This document shows, in pieces, positions 1-5,980 of a stretch of 6,075 bases of DNA (position 1 is the stretch's first letter; every line of letters begins with the position of its first letter). The DNA is taken from NCBI GenBank assembly GCA_002366755.1, contig DFBV01000252.1, positions 263 to 6,337 of the forward strand, in the 5' to 3' direction. The notes beneath the pieces are model-generated. The model worked only from the letters and a program-made list of their open reading frames with translations, was not told the origin of the DNA and made no database searches. The translations under genes and the position numbers were made by a program. The stretch is from Anaerolineales bacterium UBA3071. Its GTDB lineage: Bacteria; Chloroflexota; Anaerolineae; UBA3071.

Positions 1-29
1 TCTTTCCGCTTCTCCGCTGACTTCATCTC
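1..29. repeat. Copy 1 of a 29-bp dispersed repeat at the birA 3' end
   Basis: Positions 1-29 are identical to 2939-2967. On the minus strand the repeat begins at the last codon of birA (AGA) and its TGA stop (23-25) and runs out of the window. In the other copy this sequence forms one arm of a hairpin. Here the second arm, if present, lies outside the window, so whether the full element exists at this locus cannot be seen. Its position just behind the stop codon would put it in the 3' end of the operon mRNA. Confidence 0.85.
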
Positions 30-916
30 TCGCGCAACGTCACATCCCCGGCCAGCACTCGCTCCCGGTGGCCGTCAGGCAGTCGCAGCAGCAGCGCTCC
101 GTCGGCGTCCACTCCCACGGCCTCGCCCTCCAGCACACTCCCTCTCCCTTCTGAGCTGGGGAGCGGGGGGGCAGAGGAGCGGAGGAGCGAGAGCCATTTT
201 CTCCCCTGCTCCTCTGCTCCCTGGCTCCTCCGCACAGATGGGGAGAGGGTCGCAACCCGCACAGTGCGCCCCAACGTCACCAGGCGAGCAGCCCACTCCG
301 CATGAGGCGACTTCCCCACCCGCAGCCGTTCGTAGCGTTGCTCCAACCGCGCCAGCAGTTTATTGAGTAGGGACAGGCGATCCACCGGCGCTCCCAGTAC
401 CTGCGAAAGCCCGATAGCAGTACGCTGCAATTCGGCATCGGCCTGCAGCCGGAAGTCCACGTTAGCATTCAGGCCAACGCCCACCACGGCAGAAACGAGC
501 TGTTCCCCTTCCGTCTCCAACTCGGTGAGGATTCCCGCCAGCTTCTTGTCTTCCAGCGTCAGATCGTTGGGCCACTTCAGCCCCGGGCGGAGACCGGTCT
601 GCGCTTCCACTGCCTCGGCACAGGCCAGCCCGGCGATCATGGTCAGTCGCTGCGCTTGTGCTGGAGCCAGGGGCGGGCGGAAGATCAGCGAGAGCAACAG
701 GCAGGAGCCAGGCGGTGCCCACCAGCGCCGCCCCAGACGCCCCTTGCCAAGGGTCTGCTCCTCGGCGATGATCAGGGTCCCCTCTGCCGCGCCGCCGCGG
801 GCCAGTTCGCGGCCTACGTCGTTGGTCGAGCCAACACGGGCGAAGTAGTGCACTGGCCGCCCCAGCCAGGCAGTGGTCAAGGCCGTCTGAATCATCGCCG
901 CCGACAGCTCGCTCAA
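23..916 (-). CDS. birA: Biotin--[acetyl-CoA-carboxylase] ligase (BirA)
   Basis: Cytoplasmic enzyme that activates biotin with ATP to biotinyl-5'-AMP and transfers it to a lysine of biotin carboxyl carrier domains. Visible family motifs are STND (30-33), the ligase loop GKGRLGRRWW (57-66), KWPND (114-118), KKLAGILTE (124-132) and GVGLNAN (146-152), followed by the small C-terminal domain (VLEGEAVGVD, 261-270). There is no N-terminal winged helix, so this is a monofunctional ligase that should not act as a biotin-operon repressor. The start is TTG at 914-916, overlapping the selB stop (TTGA), which suggests coupled translation. An ATG at 893-895 (residue 8) is the alternative, but the LSAAMIQTALTTAWLG helix before the core looks native, so I prefer TTG. 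At 297 aa it is longer than usual for this class because residues 224-259 are encoded by a palindromic insertion between core and C-terminal domain. The catalytic motifs are intact, so it is probably functional. Confidence 0.95.
   Translation of the reverse strand: MSELSAAMIQTALTTAWLGRPVHYFARVGSTNDVGRELARGGAAEGTLIIAEEQTLGKGRLGRRWWAPPGSCLLLSLIFRPPLAPAQAQRLTMIAGLACAEAVEAQTGLRPGLKWPNDLTLEDKKLAGILTELETEGEQLVSAVVGVGLNANVDFRLQADAELQRTAIGLSQVLGAPVDRLSLLNKLLARLEQRYERLRVGKSPHAEWAARLVTLGRTVRVATLSPSVRRSQGAEEQGRKWLSLLRSSAPPLPSSEGRGSVLEGEAVGVDADGALLLRLPDGHRERVLAGDVTLRER
140..249. repeat. Imperfect ~110-bp palindromic element inserted in frame in birA
   Basis: Two purine/pyrimidine-biased arms, 140-187 and 201-249, are inverted copies around a 13-nt loop (188-200). 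The outer 9 bp pair perfectly (140-148 with 241-249), as does an inner 10 bp (171-180 with 208-217). In between, 154-187 against 201-234 agree at about 26 of 34 positions, and most disagreements would still be G-U pairs in RNA on one strand. The arms are built from GGAGC/GAGCAGNGG-like octamers. The element covers codons 224-259 of birA (36 codons, no stop), and the sequence on either side joins into ordinary BirA. This is an insertion by inference; no clear target duplication is seen. Confidence 0.8.
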
Positions 917-2853
917 CGCAACACTCGCTTGTCACCAACCCTGCGGGTCACCCTCCGTTCGTCCAGGTGCTCCATGAGCGGCAGAGCGTACTTGCGGCTG
1001 GTTGCGAACATATCTCGCACCTGAGCCACCGTGATGCTCCACTCGGACCGCAGATGCGCCACTATCCGCTCCACCATCTCCTCGTAGGTCTCAGCCAGGA
1101 AGAGAACGCCCTCGTTGACCCGCGTAAGCGTCTTGGCCTCGATCAGGGCCTGGAGCACGTCGGGGCCGGTGCTGGCCGTGGCCTCCGCCACCGAAGGAGG
1201 CGTGTAAGGCTGGGCGCGGAAACGGCCGAGGAGGGCATCCACCTGCTTCTGCTGCTCCGGAGAGAAACGCACCACGTGATCGGCCGTGCGGATGAACTCT
1301 TCCGCCTCGACCACAACCCCTTCAGCCACAGCCCGGCCGACCAGCTCGTTGAACAGCCTGCCTGGCCACGCACGGCGCGGCTGCAACCGGCTCTTCAGCT
1401 CTTCGAGGGGCATGCCCAATCGCAGCGGGTGCTGGTCATGGTAGTCAACCAACACGGACTGCAGCCTCTGCTTCAGATGCTGCCACCCTGCGGACGACAC
1501 CAGGTAGCGGTTGCTCGCCACCGCCTGTGCTGCGGGTACCGCTTTCTCGCTCACGCCGAGGAACGATACTTGCCCTGTGGACAGCAATTTGTCCAGCGCG
1601 CCAATGGCCGCCCCCCCCAATCCGCTTGCGGCCACTGTCTCTCGTGCACCGCCAGGTTCCCGCTCCTGCAGCGTCTGCAGCAGGACGTCCTCCGGCTGGC
1701 CGCGGGCCAATGTCTCCAGGCGGGCGATGGTCTCGGGGCGGAAGCGGCGGTGGTGCCGCTTCGGGTGGGGGTTGACCACCCGCCCGCCTCCCAGCGTGCG
1801 ACTCGGGGAAGGCCGCCGCAGGATGAAGCGATCGCCAGCGGCCACAGCCACCGGCTCGCGGAGACGGACCTGCACCCACCCCTCGCCGCCCAACGGGATC
1901 ACCTGCGCATCTAGCAAGCGGGTGCGGGCCACCACCTCAGCCGCGCCGCAGAAGAAGTCCACCTCCTGGCTGTGCTGCAGAGGGGCAGGAGCATCAGGCA
2001 GCAGCCGCAGCCGCAGGTCCACAAGCTGCGTGGGGCGGAGTAGGTCCGGCAAGGTAACCACCTGGCCGCGCCGGAGTTGCTCGGTGCGCACACCGCTGAG
2101 GTTGATGGCCACGCGGCTACCAGGCACGGCCCGCTCGATCTTGCGCTTGTGCGTCTGCAGGCCGCGGATGCGTGCCCGCACTCCGCCGGGCCCGCCCCGC
2201 CCCAAGCGGGGCACGATCTCCACCTCCTGGCCGACCTCCAAGGAGCCATCGCTGAGGGTGCCAGTGACGACGGTTCCGAAGCCAGCCACGGTGAACACAC
2301 GGTCAATAGACAGGCGCGGCCGTCCCATGTCTCGCCGCGGCGGTGCGTTCTCCAGCACGGTCCCCAGCGCCTCCAGTAACCGGGGCAACCCCTCGCCCGT
2401 ACGAGCGGAGACCGGCACTACGGGCGCGACGGACAGGCAGGTGCCGGCCAGCAGTTCGCTCACTTCCTCCTGGACAAGCTCCAGCCACTCGGGCTCCTGC
2501 ACCAGGTCCATCTTGGTGAGAGCCACCACACCGGCAGGTACGTCCAGGAGATCGAGGATCGCCAGGTGCTCCCGCGTCTGGGGCATGACCCCCTCGTCAG
2601 CAGCTACAACGAAGAGAGCCACGTCAATGCCGCCGATCCCGGCCAGCATGTTCTTGATGAAGTCAATGTGCCCAGGCACGTCCACCACGCCAACCTGCTC
2701 GCCGCTGGGCAGCGTCAGCCAGGCAAAGCCGAGGTCAATGGTCATCTCCCGTGCTTTCTCTTCGGGTAGACGGTCGGGGTCAATACCCGTGAGAGCCAGC
2801 ACGAGCCTCGACTTGCCGTGGTCTACATGCCCGGCAGTGCCGATAACGCGCAT
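913..2853 (-). CDS. selB: Selenocysteine-specific translation elongation factor SelB
   Basis: GTPase that carries Sec-tRNA(Sec) to the ribosome and decodes UGA as selenocysteine at mRNAs bearing a SECIS hairpin. The EF-Tu-like G domain is complete: GHVDHGKS (8-15, P loop), the SelB-typical switch I stretch EMTIDLGFA (36-44), DVPGH (58-62), TKMD (113-116) and SAR (149-151). Domains II and III follow (DRVFTVAGFGTVVTGTL, 184-200, and GLQTHK, 231-236). The C-terminal part, from about residue 380, has the winged-helix character that binds SECIS RNA, ending in MEHLDERRVTRRVGDKRVLR. Its 646 aa fit the family (about 610-640). The ATG at 2851-2853 has a good upstream ribosome site. The gene lies after the coiled-coil gene in the same operon and overlaps birA by 4 nt. 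selA, selC and selD are not in this window, and no selenoprotein gene was recognised here. A domain II loop (PRLGRGGPGG, 215-224) seems slightly long and G-rich. Confidence 0.97.
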   Translation of the reverse strand: MRVIGTAGHVDHGKSRLVLALTGIDPDRLPEEKAREMTIDLGFAWLTLPSGEQVGVVDVPGHIDFIKNMLAGIGGIDVALFVVAADEGVMPQTREHLAILDLLDVPAGVVALTKMDLVQEPEWLELVQEEVSELLAGTCLSVAPVVPVSARTGEGLPRLLEALGTVLENAPPRRDMGRPRLSIDRVFTVAGFGTVVTGTLSDGSLEVGQEVEIVPRLGRGGPGGVRARIRGLQTHKRKIERAVPGSRVAINLSGVRTEQLRRGQVVTLPDLLRPTQLVDLRLRLLPDAPAPLQHSQEVDFFCGAAEVVARTRLLDAQVIPLGGEGWVQVRLREPVAVAAGDRFILRRPSPSRTLGGGRVVNPHPKRHHRRFRPETIARLETLARGQPEDVLLQTLQEREPGGARETVAASGLGGAAIGALDKLLSTGQVSFLGVSEKAVPAAQAVASNRYLVSSAGWQHLKQRLQSVLVDYHDQHPLRLGMPLEELKSRLQPRRAWPGRLFNELVGRAVAEGVVVEAEEFIRTADHVVRFSPEQQKQVDALLGRFRAQPYTPPSVAEATASTGPDVLQALIEAKTLTRVNEGVLFLAETYEEMVERIVAHLRSEWSITVAQVRDMFATSRKYALPLMEHLDERRVTRRVGDKRVLR

Positions 2854-2863
2854 GGGTCAGTCG

Positions 2864-2871
2864 CCTCTCCT
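2864..2871 (-). promoter_or_regulatory. selB ribosome binding site
   Basis: On the minus strand AGGAGAGG lies 10 nt before the selB ATG. It fixes the start at 2851-2853 and lies outside the repeat element upstream, so selB should keep its own ribosome site despite the insertion. Confidence 0.7.
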
Positions 2872-2892
2872 CGTCATCTCCGGGCCTGAATG

Positions 2893-2959
2893 GTCAGCGG
2901 AACAGCGGAACAGGCCGAATGAGCCCCTACCTTTCCGCTCTTTCCGCTTCTCCGCTGAC
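2893..2959. repeat. Inverted-repeat (hairpin) element between coiled-coil gene and selB
   Basis: GTCAGCGGA at 2893-2901 pairs perfectly with TCCGCTGAC at 2951-2959. After a 2x2 mismatch a further 7 bp pair (2904-2910 with 2942-2948), leaving a loop of about 31 nt that can pair weakly. Both arms consist of tandem AGCGGAA-type units. The right arm belongs to the 29-bp repeat also found at 1-29. A 9-bp direct repeat, TCATCTCCG (2874-2882 and 2961-2969), brackets the structure and resembles a target-site duplication. There is no T-tract, so it is not a typical intrinsic terminator. In the mRNA it would form a hairpin just after the stop of the coiled-coil gene and about 40 nt before the selB start. 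Confidence 0.75.
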
Positions 2960-2967
2960 TTCATCTC
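2939..2967. repeat. Copy 2 of the 29-bp dispersed repeat
   Basis: Exact match to positions 1-29; the first mismatch is at position 30 versus 2968. On the minus strand it includes the last AGA codon and TGA stop of the coiled-coil gene and then the right arm of the hairpin element. The two copies therefore sit in the same orientation and at the same place relative to the neighbouring gene's stop codon. Confidence 0.9.
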
Positions 2968-4160
2968 CGTTTCCGCATCAGGCTGTCCCGCTCACCGACC
3001 GCCTTCTCGAACTCACTTTGCCAGCGCTGCAATTCGGCCAGCCGGTGGGCGTTCTCCACTTCTCGTAGACGCCACAGACCAGCCAACTGCTGCTGTAGCG
3101 CGTTGATCTCATCTTCCAGCGCCGCGAGCGGCGTCATGAGCTCGTTGTGGCGCTGGTACTGCTCCTTCCATTGATGCTCCCACTGCAACTCGTGCTTCTT
3201 CCAGCGCTTCTCGTCATCTCCCTGCCATGCCTCCAGCTCTCTGCGCTGCCGCTCCTCGGCCAACCGCTGCAGTTCCGCTATCTGATTCTGATCCCGCCGG
3301 AGCTGTTCCTTGAAGGTCTCCATCCTCGCCATCGTCTGCCGCCCGGCCTCGGCCGCTTCGTTGAACTCCTGCATGCGGTCCGACAGGTTGCTCACCTCTT
3401 GACGGTGCGCTTCCACTTCCTCCCGCCACTGGGTCATCTCTCGCTTGCGCCGTTCATGAGCCACCCGTTGGCTCTCCATCCACTCGGTTTGCTCTCGCAC
3501 CAGATTGGTCTTGAATTGCAGCAATTCCTGAACGTGGCGCTCGTGACGCTGGGTTCTGTCCTCCAACGACTTCAACCTGCTGTCCTGCTTCTCAGTGCGC
3601 TTGAGGAGCGTCAGGTTCTCCTCTTGCAGACCGGCGATGCGCTTGTTGTCGTAGGCACGCTGCTCCGTCAGGTAGGACAGATTGCGAACCCGCTCGTCGA
3701 AGTCCTTGCCCATAGCGGTGACCTCGTGGCGCAAGCTCATCAGCAGTTCTCCAAGGCGGCGATCCTCCGCCTCACGAAGCCGCAGTTGCTCCTCGTGTCG
3801 AGACAAGGGCTGCAACTCCCTGCGCACTTCGCCCATGGTCTTGGACTGTGCTTCGCGCTCAGCCATGCGCAGCCGTTCCGTCTCTCGCTGCGCTTTGCGG
3901 CGCTGCTCATCCCGCTTGTCGAGCAAAAGCACCACTTCGTTCTTGAACTGCTGAAGGGTTTCGTCCAGTCGAGCGAACTTGGCGAGCTGTGCCTGGGTAT
4001 TGGCAAGACGGCCTTCCAGATCCTTGATCTGCCGCGATTGCTCGCTGAGTTCACCCGTCTGCCGCTCCACCAGTTGCTGCAGCTTGGTGATCCCGGCCCG
4101 CTCGCGGCGGAATTCCTCGTCCAGCCAGTTGACCATCTGAGTCAGTTGTGTTGTGTCCAT
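2961..4160 (-). CDS. Long coiled-coil protein of unknown function
   Basis: I do not recognise a named family. The 399-residue product is almost entirely charged, Gln/Glu/Arg/Leu-rich helix with heptad-like spacing throughout. It has no signal peptide, no membrane segment, no Walker motif and few Gly or Pro, so it should be a cytoplasmic rod rather than an SMC-type ATPase. The N-terminus (MDTTQLTQMVNWLDEEFRRE) begins with a short helix, and the C-terminal third is rich in Trp (several W among 320-390), which may mark a binding or packing segment. I chose ATG 4158-4160 because AAGGA lies 8 nt before it; the ATG at 4167-4169 would add MQN and has no properly spaced ribosome site. It is the first gene of the predicted operon with selB and birA, behind a strong promoter. 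Its stop codon lies in a dispersed repeat. A structural or scaffold role is only a guess. Confidence 0.82.
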   Translation of the reverse strand: MDTTQLTQMVNWLDEEFRRERAGITKLQQLVERQTGELSEQSRQIKDLEGRLANTQAQLAKFARLDETLQQFKNEVVLLLDKRDEQRRKAQRETERLRMAEREAQSKTMGEVRRELQPLSRHEEQLRLREAEDRRLGELLMSLRHEVTAMGKDFDERVRNLSYLTEQRAYDNKRIAGLQEENLTLLKRTEKQDSRLKSLEDRTQRHERHVQELLQFKTNLVREQTEWMESQRVAHERRKREMTQWREEVEAHRQEVSNLSDRMQEFNEAAEAGRQTMARMETFKEQLRRDQNQIAELQRLAEERQRRELEAWQGDDEKRWKKHELQWEHQWKEQYQRHNELMTPLAALEDEINALQQQLAGLWRLREVENAHRLAELQRWQSEFEKAVGERDSLMRKRR

Positions 4161-4168
4161 GTTCTGCA

Positions 4169-4173
4169 TCCTT
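4169..4173 (-). promoter_or_regulatory. Ribosome binding site deciding the coiled-coil gene start
   Basis: AAGGA on the minus strand lies 8 nt before the ATG at 4158-4160 but overlaps the upstream ATG at 4167-4169, which favours the downstream start. Confidence 0.6.
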
Positions 4174-4212
4174 ATGTGAACTGAGTGCTGATAACTTCTC
4201 TTTCAAGAACAG

Positions 4213-4241
4213 ATTATACCACCCTTTGCTAGGCCGGGCAA
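4213..4241 (-). promoter_or_regulatory. Sigma70-type promoter of the coiled-coil/selB/birA operon
   Basis: On the minus strand TTGCCC (4236-4241, four of six consensus bases) is followed after exactly 17 bp by a perfect TATAAT (4213-4218), preceded by TGG as in extended -10 promoters. Transcription would start near 4206, giving a leader of about 45 nt before the ATG at 4160. It lies between the hutH stop and the coiled-coil gene, showing that the operon is probably independent of hutH. No operator is evident. Confidence 0.75.
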
Positions 4242-4266
4242 TCGAAAGCCATGCCCCTTGGTGAGA

Positions 4267-5856
4267 CTAGACCATCGCTGCCTCTACCGCAGCCACCAAC
4301 TCGCCGCTGACCACCAGTTCGTGCACCGCTTCAATATGCGGGTACATGATCGCATCCTCTTCGAGAAAAGGCACCCTTTCTCGAATGAGCCGATAGGCAA
4401 CAGCCGTGCCCCGGCCCAGTTGCGCCCTCGGTCCCAACACCTGGCGGCGGAAGTCAATCCCCTGCGCGGCGGCGAACAGTTCGATGGCCAGGATGTAGTT
4501 CAGATTGCACAGGATACGCCGCGCCTGGCGGGCGGCAGCCGGGCCGTTAGAGACGTGGTCCTCCATGTTGGCCGAGGTGGGAATGGTGTCCGCACTGGCA
4601 GGATGCACCAGCACCTTGTTCTCCGAGGCCAGCGCGGCGGCCGTGTACTGCGTCAGCATGAAGCCGGAGTTGAGGCCCCCGTGCTGGGTCAAGAAGTCGG
4701 GCAGCACGTGGCGGTTGCTGCTGCCGTCGGTCAGACGAGTGAGGCGACGCTCGGCCATGTTGCCCAACTCGGTCAGCGCCAGCCCCAGATAGTCGAAGGC
4801 GATGGCCAACGGTTCGCCGTGGAAGTTGCCACCAGAAAGGCACACGGGTTCCCCCGCCTCGTCGAAGAAGATGAGCGGGTTGTCAGTAACGCTGTTGAGT
4901 TCGATGTCCACCACCCAGCGGGCGTACTTGATGGCGTCCTGACAGGCACCATGCACCTGAGGGATGCAGCGCAGCGTGTAAGCGTCCTGCGGGTCAATCT
5001 TCGCTCCCCGATCTCCGACCCCTGATGTCTGCCCCCTGGCATCACGCACGAAAGTCGACCCCTCCAGCAGCCGGCGCAGTCGCGTGGCACACTCTAACTG
5101 CCGTGGATGGGGACGGACAGCGTGGATTCGAGCATCGAAGGCCACCGTGGTGCCGTACAGCGCCTCCAAGCTGAGACAGCCGGCGATGTCAGCCACCCGC
5201 GCCGTGCGCTCCGACTCGATGACCAGAAGCGAGCCCAGGCCAGCCATCAGTGCGGTGCCGTTGGTCAGCGCCAGCCCCTCCTTGGCCTCCAACGTGATCG
5301 GCTCCAGCCCAGCCCGGCACAGCGCATCGCGTCCCGGAAGACGTTTCCCCTCAACCTTCGCCTCTCCCTCGCCGATGAGCACCAGCGCCATGTGAGCCAG
5401 CGGAGCCAGGTCACCGCTGGCTCCCACCGAACCCTGCTTGGGCACAATGGGATGCACCCCCCGCTCCATCATGGCCAAGAGCATCTCCAGCGTCTTCAGG
5501 CGGATGCCCGAATGCCCTTTGGCCAGCGCGTTGACCCGCACCAGCATCATCGCCCGCACTACCTCCGCCAAGAAGGGTTCCCCCACGCCCACCGCGTGGC
5601 TCATGATGATGTTGCGCTGAAGCTGGCGCACCTGGTCAGGCGGGATGACCTTGTCCTTGAAAGAACCGAAGCCAGTGGTGATGCCATAGATGACATCCCC
5701 ACGGGCCACGAATCCTTCCACGGCTTCTCTAGCCCGCCGCACCTTGTGCCGCGCGTCGGGCGTGAGGCGCAGCGATACCGTTCCCGGTGCTGCCCGCGCC
5801 ACAGCCACCACATCGTCAAGGGTCAGCGACTCGCCATCCAGTTTGATCGTCCTCAT
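4267..5856 (-). CDS. hutH: Histidine ammonia-lyase (histidase)
   Basis: Cytoplasmic homotetrameric enzyme that removes ammonia from L-histidine to give trans-urocanate, the first step of the hut pathway. The Ala-Ser-Gly triad that self-cyclises to the MIO electrophile is at 146-148 within GSVGASGDLAPLAH. Other family marks are YGITTGFG (57-64), SHAVGVG (86-92), ALTNGTALM (196-204), YTLRCIPQVHG (293-303), SGGNFHGEP (341-349) and MEDHVSNG (431-438). The Ser-His pair at 86-87 and the Glu at 432 point to histidine rather than tyrosine or phenylalanine as substrate. Its 529 aa exceed the usual ~510, partly through about ten extra residues around 274-286 in a G-rich stretch. ATG 5854-5856 has TAGGAG 9 nt upstream. 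No other hut genes are in the window; it ends in TAG only about 26 nt before the next gene's -35 box. Confidence 0.97.
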   Translation of the reverse strand: MRTIKLDGESLTLDDVVAVARAAPGTVSLRLTPDARHKVRRAREAVEGFVARGDVIYGITTGFGSFKDKVIPPDQVRQLQRNIIMSHAVGVGEPFLAEVVRAMMLVRVNALAKGHSGIRLKTLEMLLAMMERGVHPIVPKQGSVGASGDLAPLAHMALVLIGEGEAKVEGKRLPGRDALCRAGLEPITLEAKEGLALTNGTALMAGLGSLLVIESERTARVADIAGCLSLEALYGTTVAFDARIHAVRPHPRQLECATRLRRLLEGSTFVRDARGQTSGVGDRGAKIDPQDAYTLRCIPQVHGACQDAIKYARWVVDIELNSVTDNPLIFFDEAGEPVCLSGGNFHGEPLAIAFDYLGLALTELGNMAERRLTRLTDGSSNRHVLPDFLTQHGGLNSGFMLTQYTAAALASENKVLVHPASADTIPTSANMEDHVSNGPAAARQARRILCNLNYILAIELFAAAQGIDFRRQVLGPRAQLGRGTAVAYRLIRERVPFLEEDAIMYPHIEAVHELVVSGELVAAVEAAMV

Positions 5857-5865
5857 GGCACTGTG

Positions 5866-5871
5866 CTCCTA
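5866..5871 (-). promoter_or_regulatory. hutH ribosome binding site
   Basis: TAGGAG on the minus strand, 9 nt before the ATG, supports the start at 5854-5856. Confidence 0.7.
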
Positions 5872-5878
5872 CGCTGGC

Positions 5879-5884
5879 TTTATA
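5879..5884 (-). promoter_or_regulatory. Possible -10 box proximal to hutH
   Basis: TATAAA on the minus strand lies about 22 nt before the hutH start. No convincing -35 sequence is found 16-18 bp upstream, and a transcription start here would leave a leader of only about 15 nt containing the ribosome site. It is a weak candidate. Confidence 0.25.
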
Positions 5885-5980
5885 GTCGCAGATCCGAGGC
5901 CAGGCCGAGTGCTGCAGACCCGTAGCTTCGAACCTTCATATTCGACTTTGGCGAATCTCTGAGTAGTCTACATCTGAGAC

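Noticed and set aside
2182..2211. G/C-rich mini-palindrome in selB domain II
   Set aside because: Short GC-rich complementarity adding at most a few residues; normal variation for a surface loop in high-GC DNA.
2893..2959. Rho-independent terminator between the coiled-coil gene and selB
   Set aside because: A stem exists, but the loop is long and no T-tract follows on either strand.
2893..2967. SECIS element making the UGA at 2961-2963 a selenocysteine codon of the coiled-coil protein
   Set aside because: The hairpin begins right after the UGA, but readthrough would add a non-conserved-looking tail ending at another UGA (2874-2876), and the same UGA-containing 29-mer follows birA, so a repeat is the simpler explanation.
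1511..3106. 531-codon plus-strand open frame opposite selB
   Set aside because: Product is Arg/Ser/Thr/Pro-rich low complexity, antisense to a complete selB with all motifs; it arises from the codon bias of the real gene.
3147..4184. 345-codon plus-strand open frame opposite the coiled-coil gene, Leu/His/Gln-rich
   Set aside because: Mirror image of GAG/CAG/CGC codons in the coiled-coil gene read as CTC/CTG/GCG; no ribosome site or domain.
4234..4254. Terminator after hutH (GGGCA/TGCCC on the minus strand)
   Set aside because: Only 5 bp of stem with an 11-nt loop and no T-tract; it overlaps the -35 box of the next operon.
5107..5925. 272-codon plus-strand open frame opposite hutH
   Set aside because: Antisense shadow of a clear HutH; His/Arg/Gln-rich with no family features.
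5940..5956. Operator-like inverted repeat ATTCG-7-CGAAT upstream of hutH
   Set aside because: A 5-bp stem is easily expected by chance and does not match a hut operator that I know; kept only as a remark.
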